This document shows, in pieces, positions 25,045-32,892 of a stretch of 64,000 nt of DNA (position 1 is its first letter; every line of letters begins with the position of its first letter). The translations under genes and the position numbers were made by a program. Below the pieces are notes generated by a model that saw only the letters and a list, made by a program, of their open reading frames with translations, ran no database searches and had not been told where the DNA came from. The DNA comes from Candidatus Raymondbacteria bacterium RIFOXYA2_FULL_49_16 (lineage in GTDB: Bacteria; Fibrobacterota; OXYB2-FULL-49-7; XYB2-FULL-49-35), in assembly GCA_001789205.1 (NCBI GenBank), contig MFYT01000006.1, positions 11,893 through 75,892 of the forward strand, in the 5' to 3' direction.

Positions 25045-26724
25045 TTACAGACCAAGACGGCCGCGAACCATGTCAACAGGATCGAACGGCAGCGATGGCG
25101 GAGACCAGGTGAGACCAGCGTGAATGCCAATGCCTGAATGGGGGAAATCACCAGTCTGCCAGTCGCTTGCGAGAGTTGCTGATTCAAACCGGATGCTTAG
25201 ATCTGCTATGAGGGCCGGGGTAAGGTTAAATCCGGCATTGGCTCCTGCAAAAAAGCCCATTCCCGAGAAGGTTTCATCGATGCTCAAGCTGAAGGCACCC
25301 GCACCAATGGATCCGCGTGAGGCTGTGGCTGAAAATGAAGCCAATCCGGCTTCAACGCCCAGGGTGAATCGCTTGACCAAAAAGCGTTTCATAAGAAGAA
25401 TATCGAGCTGCCCGACCGATGCGCCGTCCGAATATGTGGCAATGTCTGCTTCTCCGGCAGATCCGAGACCATAGCCAACACCGGCAAAGAGCTGGTTGAC
25501 GCCAAAATGACGGCCAATATTGTATCGTGCGTCGAGCTGGAGCCCCATACCCATGCCCAAGATGGCAGTGTCACCGCTGTTTGCCACACCGGGGAAGGTG
25601 CGGAACTTGATTGCAATGTCGATGGGGATGCGGGGAAATTCGGAAAGCACTGAACCGGTCATTGGTTCGCCGGCAACGATCTGCGCCTTGGATTTGTAGC
25701 CTTCCTTGCTGTTGGAGTCGGCGACCATGGAGACAACAACCCAGCCGTTAAAGGTGGATTTGACCGAGCCGTCTTCTGATTCTTCAAATTCGGCAATGCG
25801 GAATTTATCGTCGGCACGGAGACCTTCATTTTTTCCAAGATCGAAACCGACCTTGCCAGCATCGACTTCAACAACCTGTCCGGAAAGGCGGAATTCGGGC
25901 ATTTCCTGGGTGGCGACCAACAGATTGCGGGCCGCATTTTTTACGCATGAACGGAAGGCGAATTCTTTGTGGTCAACAAGTTTTCCGTCCTTCATGAAGG
26001 TTTTACCTTCTTTTGCAAAGCCCATGGATTTGGTCATTTTTTTGACCACCAGCTTGGCCTGGGCCTTTTCGCCCTTGGTTGATATGCGGTACCAGAGAAT
26101 ACCCACATCCATGAGCATTTTGTACTGGCCGCCGCTGGTGAGTCCCGAGTAGCTTTTACACACGGGGATGAAGATAAAGGCTGAGTTCATGACTTTTGCG
26201 ATTTCAACATCGCTAAAGCCGAATTCTTTTGCCTTGATGGCGTAGAAGGAGTTGCGGTCAGCCTCGCTGGTGTAGTTTTGGGCGCGCAGTTCCTTGTTCA
26301 GATCGACGATGGCCAGGATTTTTGGCACAATGGTTTTGTCCATAATCTCGGCGATATTGTCGATGGTGATTTCTTCCTTGGCATTTGCCTGGGCCACAAA
26401 GTCGCTGATGAATGACTGGGGAAGAGGATTGTAGTCGAAGCGGGGCATCATGAGTTTTTCCTTGATCTTCTCAAGGGTGTATCCCACGTATTCGCCCGGC
26501 ATGCCGCGCACTGATTTGTCCATGAGCCAGAGCGCGTCGATAAAGGTGACTGACTTGCGTTCGTATTTGCCTGCTTCGGTTGTGGCCGCGTCCTGCTCGG
26601 CTTCGGCGCTTTCGAGAAGCGCCTGGTTGTCAGGCGCGGGTGCTGCCTGTTCAGCGGTTTGTGCTGCGACCGGAACAATGGCTGCAAGAACCACGATTAA
26701 GGCTATTGCAATGATCTTTTTCAC
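25045..26724 (-). CDS. Predicted outer-membrane beta-barrel protein, 559 aa
   Basis: A signal peptide (IIAIALIVVLAAIVPVAAQ) is followed by a low-complexity A/E/Q stretch, a soluble domain of about 270 residues (including ATQEMPEFRLSGQVVEVDAGKVGFDLGKNEGL, key part GKVGFDLGKNEGLRADDKF), and a C-terminal region from about residue 375 with repeated amphipathic strands (LGMGMGLQLDARYNIG, VNQLFAGVGYGLG, FTLGVEAGLASF, FFAGANAGFNLTP) typical of a small beta-barrel. The G-K-N-E-G-L motif recalls the FlgT-C-like beta domain found with CsgG-like proteins. I know of no named family. The start is a GTG at 26724 after GGAAGG. Confidence 0.7.
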   Translation of the reverse strand: MKKIIAIALIVVLAAIVPVAAQTAEQAAPAPDNQALLESAEAEQDAATTEAGKYERKSVTFIDALWLMDKSVRGMPGEYVGYTLEKIKEKLMMPRFDYNPLPQSFISDFVAQANAKEEITIDNIAEIMDKTIVPKILAIVDLNKELRAQNYTSEADRNSFYAIKAKEFGFSDVEIAKVMNSAFIFIPVCKSYSGLTSGGQYKMLMDVGILWYRISTKGEKAQAKLVVKKMTKSMGFAKEGKTFMKDGKLVDHKEFAFRSCVKNAARNLLVATQEMPEFRLSGQVVEVDAGKVGFDLGKNEGLRADDKFRIAEFEESEDGSVKSTFNGWVVVSMVADSNSKEGYKSKAQIVAGEPMTGSVLSEFPRIPIDIAIKFRTFPGVANSGDTAILGMGMGLQLDARYNIGRHFGVNQLFAGVGYGLGSAGEADIATYSDGASVGQLDILLMKRFLVKRFTLGVEAGLASFSATASRGSIGAGAFSLSIDETFSGMGFFAGANAGFNLTPALIADLSIRFESATLASDWQTGDFPHSGIGIHAGLTWSPPSLPFDPVDMVRGRLGL

Positions 26725-26759
26725 ATGACCTTCCTTTTTTGTTTATGTTTTTGTAATTA

Positions 26760-27311
26760 CTAGTTGTTCTGGAGTTTGTCGAGTTCCTTATCAAGGTTCT
26801 CAAAGCCCTGTTTGGCGCGGAATTCAGAGAGTAGGGCCTCGCGCGAGGTAAGCGAATTGGTGACCTGCTGTTTCACGAAATCTTTTACCGCAGGGTCTGT
26901 GGTGTTGAGCACTGCCAGGGAATACATGGATCCATTTACAAATTCGCGGCGTTCAATGACCACGCCAATAAGGTTCTGGTCTGTGATGGAACGGGTGACG
27001 GACTGTGAGAACTCAGTAACTTCAGGGCTGTTGATGCCTGATTCCTGCATGAACTGGGAGGTCATATTGGAGATCTTCTGTCCCAATATCTTCGCGATCT
27101 CTGTTTTTGCATTGAGATCGGCAATGTCTTTTGCCAACTGGGGGCTCGCTTTTTTCGCAATTCCTGTGCCATAAAGTTTGCCTGGCGCAGAGGGAGGGTT
27201 GAGGACAAACGCGGGCATGCCGGACTGGTCGACCGGAGCAGCCTCTTTTGTACCGCCGCAATTTACAAGCATGAGACTGAGACCCAGAAGGGCCGGAACG
27301 AGGAATCGCAT
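26760..27311 (-). CDS. LPP20-like lipoprotein
   Basis: The 183-residue protein has a lipoprotein signal (LLGLSLMLVNCGGTKE) and an LPP20-type domain: PAFVLNPPSAPGKLYGTGIAKKA, key part KLYGTGIA, then the helix with LAKDIADLNAKTEIAK, VTEFSQSVTRSITDQNLIGVVI and SMYSLAVL. LPP20 was named after a Helicobacter surface lipoprotein, and many relatives sit beside CsgG-like genes. It is the first gene of the envelope operon, with a good site (GGAGG) 5-6 nt before the ATG and a promoter about 65-90 nt upstream. Confidence 0.82.
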   Translation of the reverse strand: MRFLVPALLGLSLMLVNCGGTKEAAPVDQSGMPAFVLNPPSAPGKLYGTGIAKKASPQLAKDIADLNAKTEIAKILGQKISNMTSQFMQESGINSPEVTEFSQSVTRSITDQNLIGVVIERREFVNGSMYSLAVLNTTDPAVKDFVKQQVTNSLTSREALLSEFRAKQGFENLDKELDKLQNN

Positions 27312-27371
27312 GAAACCTCCAATTGGGTTAAGTTGTTGTTATTTATGACTTACAGCATTTTCTGATCCAAT

Positions 27372-27401
27372 AGTATATGTTTTAAGTATTTTTACAGTCA
27401 A
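27372..27401 (-). promoter_or_regulatory. Sigma-70 promoter of the LPP20-CsgG-FecR operon
   Basis: On the minus strand TTGACT (27401-27396) and TATACT (27377-27372) lie 18 nt apart, each one base off consensus or close to it. Transcription would start near 27365, giving a leader of about 55 nt before the LPP20 gene. Confidence 0.7.
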
Positions 27402-27464
27402 GGGATATTAATACATATTCTGTATTTGTAGTTTTTATAGTTTTAGTGACCATAGAATTAATCA

Positions 27465-27963
27465 ATGAGACGAATACTAATATTGATGCTCTGCATTGCC
27501 GCTGATAAAAAGGGCGTTGTCTGGTTTGGCCATTTTTTTAGTCTCACCTGTCTTTTAAAAAATGCGACGCTTGTCCGCTATACGCCTGAAAATGGCCTGC
27601 TCAGCAAGGAGATAAACCAGGTGCTCTGTACGTCAAAAGGCGAGTTGTGGGTCAGTTATATGGGCAAAACCGCCAAGGTGAGCAGGTCAATGGACCAGGG
27701 AAAAAACTGGGAGCATTTTGAGCCTGTGACAGTCAAAGGTCTTGGCATGCAGGAGCCGGTTGGTCTTGGATGGTTGGAAAAAATATAAGCAGGAAGAAAA
27801 GGGGCTTGCCAGTTATCGCGTCTGGGACGTATTTGTTGACGCGACAAACGCGGTCTGGTGCGCATTTGTACTCGCGATAGCCCAGATACCCGATGGGACG
27901 CTGTGGTTTGCTACGGCCCAGGGTGTCAGCTCGTTTGCTGGTGAGAAGAGACCCCGTGCGTAG
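27465..27963 (+). pseudogene. Decayed two-component-type beta-propeller gene
   Basis: An initial piece MRRILILMLCIAADKKGVVWFG joins a signal-peptide start directly to a propeller blade. It continues with YTPENGLLSKEINQVLCTSKGELWVSYMG, key part NGLL...INQVL..KGELWV, which is the Reg_prop repeat of periplasmic sensor propellers. The frame ends at 27788, but matching blades (KGLASYRVWDVFVDATNAVW and IPDGTLWFATAQGVSSF) go on in a second frame that begins before that stop (27742-27963). A full propeller protein has 12 or more such blades, so this is a remnant with a frameshift and large deletions. Confidence 0.75.
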
Positions 27964-27984
27964 TGAGGGACCATCCTGTTTTTC

Positions 27985-30318
27985 TCATGCAAGCAATTTT
28001 TTTAAAAGTTTGGCAAGGTCGCTGCTCCGGTAGGGTTTGGCGGCCATGCCCGCAAAACCGAATTGTCCGGGATGGGCCAGCACCGGGTCGTTTGAATACC
28101 CGCTTGAGACAATGGCCCTGACCTGCGGATCAATATTTTTCAGCTGCTCAAGGGTTTCTTTGCCGCCCATGCCGTTAGGAATGGTAAGATCAAGAATGAC
28201 CACGTCGAATTTCTTTCCCGCTTCCATTGCTGCCTTGTAGCTTCGCAGGGTTTCCTCTCCATGCATGGCAACCGAGACATTGTATCCAAGATTTGAGAGC
28301 ATATCAGTGGCAAGGTTGCGCAAAATAGGCTCGTCGTCCATAATTAGGATGCGGCCCGTGCCATGCGGCGCAATGTCCGCGGCGTTTTCCTCAGCAGCCA
28401 GGGGCCCGGTTGCGGCGGGCAAATAAATTGAAATAGCCGATCCTTTGCCCGGCTCGGATTCAACCGTGATTGTACCGAAGTGTTTTTTGACAATGGAATA
28501 TGAGATGGCAAGCCCCAGACCGCTACCCTGTTGTTTGGTGGTGAAAAACGGGTCAAATATCTTTCCCGCCATTTCGCGGGGAATACCCACACCCGTATCA
28601 GCAATGGTGATGCGGGCGTAATTTCCCGGAGCCAGCGGAGGTATCTGTCCCGCACCAAGGACCAGGGTTTCTACTCCTATTCTGATTGTGCCGCTTCCAG
28701 GCATTGCCTGGCGCGCGTTAAGTACGATATTACTGATGAGTTGAGAAATCTGGCCTGGATCAGCCTCGCATGGCAGTTGCTGCTGGGCAAAGGTGTATTT
28801 GCATACGCAGGATGAACCGCTTATGGCAAGCTCGGCAGCGTCCCGAATAAGCGGCTGCAGATCAACGGGCTTTTTTGCCGGGCTGCCGCCTTTGGCAAAG
28901 GTAAGGAGCTGATTGGTGAGGTCTTTTACCCTGTTGAAGGCGCCCATTGCCCGGTCAAGATAATGCGCTGGCTTTTCATCGGCCGAAAGCAGATTGCGCG
29001 CCATGTCGATGTATCCAAAAAGACCTGAGAGCATATTATTGAAATCGTGGGCAATGCCACCCGCGAGGATGCCCAGGGAATCAAGTTTTTGGGATTTTTG
29101 CATCTCGTATTCCAGGCGTTTGCGTTCTTCCTCGGCCTGTTTTATCTTTGTTTCATCAGTATAGACGGCAACGATCTCACCGGATGCTAGTTTGTACACA
29201 TAGTTATCGCGCCATCCGACAATGCGATCGTCCATGTACTGGCCAACGGGAAAATGTTCCGGAGCGCCTGTGCGATACACCCGCTGGAACACGGCGAAAA
29301 TGCCAAAATCCCTGACACCGGGAAAGGCCTCGGTGACCCGTTTTCCTAAAACCTGCTCGCGCGGCATCTGTTCCATGGCTTGGGCTGCTTTGTTGAATTC
29401 CTTGAAGATAAAATCGTCCCCATTGTCCACGACCTCGTACACAGCCACGGCTGTCTGCATGGTATCGATGAGCATGCGGTAGCGGCCTTCACTCAGGACC
29501 ATCTGCTGGTTTGCGGCGCGAAGCTGCTGTTCGGTCGCCTGAAGCTGTTGGTTCGCGGCCCGGAGCTGCTGTTCGTTAGCTGTCAACTGCTGGTTTGACG
29601 CCTTGAGCTGCTGTTCGCTTGCTGTCAGCTGCTGGTTGGTGCTGTCCAGCTTACGATTTGCATCAAACAATAGGTTCAGCATTGCGGTGCGGGCGCTGAC
29701 AAACCGTATTGAGGTGACGAGCACATAGATAAAAAGGACCACGCACAAGACAAAAAGAACAATTTGGATCTTGTGAAACGCGCTGATTTTCTCATCAATT
29801 GTCGCGTGGATTTCTGCAGTGAGGCTGTCCGCGCGCAGAATGAGTTCGGTAAAAAGCGAATCGTATGAAGCGTCAGAAAGTGAACGGTCGGAGAGCCTTT
29901 TTTGTGACAAATCTTTAATTGATAGAATGATGATAGAAAAGGTGTTTGAATAAGAACAGATGCCCGTGGTGCAGGTATCGGGTTTTTTGACCCCCAGGAC
30001 TTGGTGCATGCAGAGACGGCCTGCATGGGTCTCTGCGCTGTCGAGGCACGGCCAGAGAGAATCGAGCGTCTGGTCAGGATCGCCCGCGAGATATTCCTCG
30101 AATGCAAGGTGGGCGCGAATGGCTTCGTATTTTGCGTTTAGCGCTGCATGTTCAATGGGCAGCAGCGTACGGGTGATTGTTGATTCAATGTGCAGGGAAT
30201 AGGCGACGAATCCTGCGACAAACAACCCGAGCAGCGCTGCCGGAACATAGATCCGGCTGGCGCGTGTGAGGCGTTGTCGCCTGGCCGTCCTTGGTTCAGG
30301 GCCTTTCTTCATGGGCAT
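27985..30318 (-). CDS. Hybrid histidine kinase (membrane sensor, coil, PAS, kinase, receiver)
   Basis: The 777-residue protein has membrane helices at about residues 25-45 and 185-207 around a periplasmic domain with four cysteines. A coil of seven heptads (QQLTASE/NQQLRAA type) follows at about residues 224-272. Then come a PAS domain (residues about 280-395), the phospho-accepting histidine in GGIAHDFNNMLSG near residue 423, the ATPase lobe (NIVLNARQAM, DTGVGIPREM, GSGLGLAISYSIVKKH) and a C-terminal receiver with the phospho-aspartate in VVILDLTIPNGMGG. It lacks a DNA-binding output. GGGAGG lies before the ATG at 30318, within the end of the frameshifted cheD. Confidence 0.93.
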   Translation of the reverse strand: MPMKKGPEPRTARRQRLTRASRIYVPAALLGLFVAGFVAYSLHIESTITRTLLPIEHAALNAKYEAIRAHLAFEEYLAGDPDQTLDSLWPCLDSAETHAGRLCMHQVLGVKKPDTCTTGICSYSNTFSIIILSIKDLSQKRLSDRSLSDASYDSLFTELILRADSLTAEIHATIDEKISAFHKIQIVLFVLCVVLFIYVLVTSIRFVSARTAMLNLLFDANRKLDSTNQQLTASEQQLKASNQQLTANEQQLRAANQQLQATEQQLRAANQQMVLSEGRYRMLIDTMQTAVAVYEVVDNGDDFIFKEFNKAAQAMEQMPREQVLGKRVTEAFPGVRDFGIFAVFQRVYRTGAPEHFPVGQYMDDRIVGWRDNYVYKLASGEIVAVYTDETKIKQAEEERKRLEYEMQKSQKLDSLGILAGGIAHDFNNMLSGLFGYIDMARNLLSADEKPAHYLDRAMGAFNRVKDLTNQLLTFAKGGSPAKKPVDLQPLIRDAAELAISGSSCVCKYTFAQQQLPCEADPGQISQLISNIVLNARQAMPGSGTIRIGVETLVLGAGQIPPLAPGNYARITIADTGVGIPREMAGKIFDPFFTTKQQGSGLGLAISYSIVKKHFGTITVESEPGKGSAISIYLPAATGPLAAEENAADIAPHGTGRILIMDDEPILRNLATDMLSNLGYNVSVAMHGEETLRSYKAAMEAGKKFDVVILDLTIPNGMGGKETLEQLKNIDPQVRAIVSSGYSNDPVLAHPGQFGFAGMAAKPYRSSDLAKLLKKLLA
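29503..29649 (-). repeat. Seven 21-bp tandem repeats coding for heptads of the kinase coil
   Basis: Seven adjacent 21-bp units, each starting ctg(c/t)tg(g/t)tt or close to it on the plus strand, code for seven heptads of QQLxAxx type. Units alternate between two subtypes (ctgctggtt and ctgctgttc), so the basic module may be 42 bp. Confidence 0.9.
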
Positions 30319-30821
30319 AGGAAACCTCCCTCAGATTTACCAGTCCGGCATCCGAAGCATCGCCCAGACCGCAGAAGACCTGGCCTGTTGCGCAGTGCAG
30401 AGTAATGCGCCGCCGTAAAAAACCGCCAAGAGAAGAAGCGGCAAGGGGCAGGCTTAAGTCGTAGAGGGTCTGCAATGCGCTGTCTATGTTCATTTCACAA
30501 ATGGTATCTTCGTGCCGCTGGAGCACATTGGCCCCGCCAGCGACAAAGGCGACCAGGGATTGGGACTTCGAACCGCACTCAAGAAGCCGCTGCACCAGTC
30601 GGGCTGCCGCGTTCGAAATGTATTTTGAGCACATTGTCCGTGCCATGTATTGGCGCGCTTCCCGGCAGCATGGCATGGGCGAGTCCGCCCGCGCACGCCA
30701 CGGGATCATAGAGGCCTATGACAATGCATGAGCCGATTGCGCTGGAGACAAGCGCCGTGTTCCCGGTACCTACCCCCACCTCACCGGTCTGGACGTCGAT
30801 GACATGCCGTTCGTAGCGCAT
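30296..30821 (-). pseudogene. cheD: cheD, frameshifted chemoreceptor glutamine deamidase
   Basis: CheD deamidates glutamines on chemoreceptors and interacts with CheC. From 30821 the frame reads VIDVQTGEVGVGTGNTALVSSAIGSC, and the catalytic cysteine and histidine are both present in IGSCIVIGLYDP and GGLAHAMLPG. The frame then stops at 30579. The rest of the protein goes on one base later in a second frame, from about YISNAAARLVQRLLECG through AFVAGGANVL to TGQVFCGLGD, ending at 30296. The shift lies near 30635-30645. Together the pieces make a normal-length CheD of about 174 residues. No other chemotaxis gene lies in the window. It may be a recent pseudogene, a sequencing error or a shifted reading. 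Confidence 0.82.
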
Positions 30822-30901
30822 AAAATTTCACTTTGTAAGGATACCGAAAATATATGTTTGTTATTTTCCGGTATCAATTGAAAAAATGAAACTATTTGAC
30901 C

Positions 30902-30930
30902 TTGCCAATAAATTTATTATTTTTTACAAT
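30902..30930 (+). promoter_or_regulatory. Probable promoter of the small gene and FIST gene
   Basis: TTGCCA (30902-30907) and TACAAT (30925-30930) are exactly 17 nt apart in an AT-rich stretch, 36 nt before the ATG of the 67-aa gene. Confidence 0.6.
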
Positions 30931-30966
30931 CCTTATGATACGAAAAAAATCAACCAAGGAGATTCA

Positions 30967-31170
30967 ATGGCAGGCCAAATTAAGCGATTAATAGACACGA
31001 TTATTACCCAGCGTGCAAAAGGAAATACAACAATTATGTATACGACAAAAGCAAAATTGACGTTGAAAGGGGTTAATCCCGACTTGTTTTCAGATACATC
31101 AGCCGACGATCCCGAAACTATTAACCGGCTTAAAGGGATAGCCGCCGAACTCGGCGTGACCATTGCTTAA
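30967..31170 (+). CDS. Small conserved-looking protein upstream of FIST, 67 aa
   Basis: I cannot name a family. The start at 30967 has AAGGAG at good spacing, and a reading from 30886 would place the promoter inside the gene. The protein begins MAGQIKRLIDTIITQRAKGN, continues with TTKAKLTLKGVNPDLF and ends in a helix (INRLKGIAAELGVTIA). It is soluble, has no cysteines and no signal. It lies 38 nt before the FIST sensor gene on the same strand, so a partner role in FIST signalling is likely. I recall similar short proteins next to FIST genes elsewhere, but that is memory and not checked here. Confidence 0.75.
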   Translation: MAGQIKRLIDTIITQRAKGNTTIMYTTKAKLTLKGVNPDLFSDTSADDPETINRLKGIAAELGVTIA

Positions 31171-31208
31171 GAATTTAATAATAGAACTTTTATAACAGGA
31201 GTATTACA

Positions 31209-32312
31209 ATGGCAATCAAGCAAGTGTATTCGCTTCAGGAAACGAAGCTGGTAGCCGGTGATTTTAAAAAGCAATTGGGTTCCTTCTCTCCTTCTGTTGT
31301 CTTGTTTTTCGCGTCAGTCAGCCACGACCACTCTCTTCTTAATACGGAGTTGCAGAAGGCCTTTCCCGGAGCAAAGATTTTCGGTTGTTCCACAGCAGGG
31401 GAAATCGTTACAGGCAAGATGCTCAGCAACGCTGTTGTATGCATGTGTTTCGACAAGGAAACGATCGCCGATGCGCATATTGAGGTCCTTGAGAACATCG
31501 CTTCCGAAGACCGGGTGCCAGAAACGTTTAAGAAATTCGAAACGTATTTCAAGACACCAATTAAAGATATGGATGTATCACAGTATGTGGGTATCATCCT
31601 TATTGATGGGATGAGCGGGGCCGAAGAGCGCGTCATGGACCGCATTGGCAATTTGACGGACATTTCATTTATCGGCGGTTCCGCGGGCGACGACCTGCAA
31701 TTCAAAAAGACGTTCGTTTCCTCGGGAGGAAAGGCCTATTCGGGCGCGGCGGTATTGGCGCTTTTAAAGCCAGTCAACGGCTTCGATTTTCTTAAGACGC
31801 AAAGTTTTTCTTCGACCGGAAAAAAGTTGAAGGCGACGGACGTTGATGAAACCGCGCGCACTGTCCACGCATTCGACGGAAAACCAGCTATGCAGGCGTA
31901 TGCGCAGGTGCTTGGTGTATCATTGGCGGATGCCGGGCAGAAATTTATGACAAATCCAGTTGGGCTCAAGGTAGGAGAGGAATTTTATGTGCGAAGCCCC
32001 CAGCAGCCGCAGGGACAATCGCTGCGTTTTTATTGCAACATTAAAAAAGGGATGGAACTCGATGTCCTGGTTTCCCGCGATATAGTCCAGGATACGCGCA
32101 TCGCCTTGGACGCGAAGAAGAAGGAACTTGGCCTGATACGCGGCATTATTGATTTTCATTGCATTTTGCGCACACTCGAGCTTCGGCAGAAAAACCAATG
32201 CGATGCCTATGGAAAACTGTTCGAAGGAATCCCTGCGATTGGGTTCTCAACATATGGTGAGGAATTTATAGGCCATATTAACCAAACCTCTACAATGTTG
32301 ATTTTTAAATAG
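31209..32312 (+). CDS. FIST-domain sensor protein
   Basis: FIST proteins are small-ligand (probably amino acid) sensor modules of signalling systems. The 367-residue protein has the N-terminal FIST domain (SPSVVLFFASVSHD, AKIFGCSTAGEIV, GIILIDGMSGAEERVMDRIG, FIGGSAGDDLQF) and the C-terminal FIST_C domain (QAYAQVLGVSL, NPVGLKV, IRGIIDFHCILRTLEL, GIPAIGFSTYGEEFIGHINQTSTML). No kinase, cyclase or receptor domain is fused, so the output must be another protein; the hybrid kinase at 27985 or the small gene upstream are candidates. AGGAG precedes the ATG. A terminator follows at 32400. Confidence 0.92.
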   Translation: MAIKQVYSLQETKLVAGDFKKQLGSFSPSVVLFFASVSHDHSLLNTELQKAFPGAKIFGCSTAGEIVTGKMLSNAVVCMCFDKETIADAHIEVLENIASEDRVPETFKKFETYFKTPIKDMDVSQYVGIILIDGMSGAEERVMDRIGNLTDISFIGGSAGDDLQFKKTFVSSGGKAYSGAAVLALLKPVNGFDFLKTQSFSSTGKKLKATDVDETARTVHAFDGKPAMQAYAQVLGVSLADAGQKFMTNPVGLKVGEEFYVRSPQQPQGQSLRFYCNIKKGMELDVLVSRDIVQDTRIALDAKKKELGLIRGIIDFHCILRTLELRQKNQCDAYGKLFEGIPAIGFSTYGEEFIGHINQTSTMLIFK

Positions 32313-32380
32313 AACGGGCGCAATTCTACGGGACCCAATCGGGCACGTCGGGCGATATCGCGTGCCGTATACGCGAAAAT

Positions 32381-32412
32381 ATGCCGCTGTCTTATTATGC
32401 CGCTGTCTTATT
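32381..32412. repeat. Two perfect 16-bp tandem copies at the FIST terminator
   Basis: ATGCCGCTGTCTTATT occurs twice in a row (32381-32396 and 32397-32412). The second copy forms the left arm of the terminator hairpin, and the first reaches the stop codon of the DoxX gene. Confidence 0.95.
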
Positions 32413-32892
32413 TAGTATAAGGCAGCGGTTTTTAGTTTTTATGGTAAATTTCCGCGTACCCTGATACAGGATGACTACCAGGGTGATGCCAAAGTACACC
32501 ATGTCGCGCACCAGGAGTTCACGGGGGTCTGAAAATTCGCCCGCCTTGTGAAAGCCGAAGCAGCCGCAGTCGAATTGCAGGCCGCGCATCAGATTATAAC
32601 TGATTGCCACGATGAATATAAGCAGCATACCGTTGATAAGCACTGCTGCCGAACGGGGCCATATGCCAAACACAAGGCAGAGACCGCAGACCAGCTCGAA
32701 AAAGGGCAGCATGATGGCCAGCACGTTTATGGTAACCCCCGGCATTATCTTGTAGCCATAGATGACTTTTGCCATGTCGGCCGGATGCATTATTTTATGA
32801 ACGCAGGAATAGACAAAGAGCCCTCCTAAAAAGAGGCGGCAGGCAAGTTCCACATAGGGATTGCCGAAAAAAGCGGCGAGTTTAGTTTTCAA
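32395..32892 (-). CDS. DoxX/MauE-like membrane protein
   Basis: The 165-residue protein has four hydrophobic segments in the DoxX/MauE pattern: LACRLFLGGLFVYSCVHKIMHP, key part GGLFVYSCVHK, then PFFELVCGLCLVFG, a helix with LINGMLLIFIVAISYNL and the signature RGLQFDCGCFG. The CGCFG motif is common in MauE-like proteins tied to disulfide or redox work in the periplasm. I prefer the TTG start at 32892, with GGAGGG 8 nt upstream; an ATG at 32928 would overlap the rhodanese gene by 47 nt. The DUF1573 and rhodanese neighbours support a thiol-related job. Confidence 0.82.
   Translation of the reverse strand: MKTKLAAFFGNPYVELACRLFLGGLFVYSCVHKIMHPADMAKVIYGYKIMPGVTINVLAIMLPFFELVCGLCLVFGIWPRSAAVLINGMLLIFIVAISYNLMRGLQFDCGCFGFHKAGEFSDPRELLVRDMVYFGITLVVILYQGTRKFTIKTKNRCLILNKTAA
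32400..32433 (+). terminator. Intrinsic terminator of the FIST gene
   Basis: A 12-bp stem with one G-U pair (32400-32411 with 32417-32428) and a 5-nt loop is followed by five T. It overlaps the 3' end of the convergent DoxX gene. Confidence 0.8.

Noticed and set aside
29503-29649. CRISPR-like look of the 21-bp repeats
   Set aside because: The units adjoin without spacers and encode a regular heptad coil in frame.
30886-30966. Earlier ATG of the small gene before FIST
   Set aside because: It would include the -35/-10 elements in the coding sequence, while the ATG at 30967 has a perfect AAGGAG.
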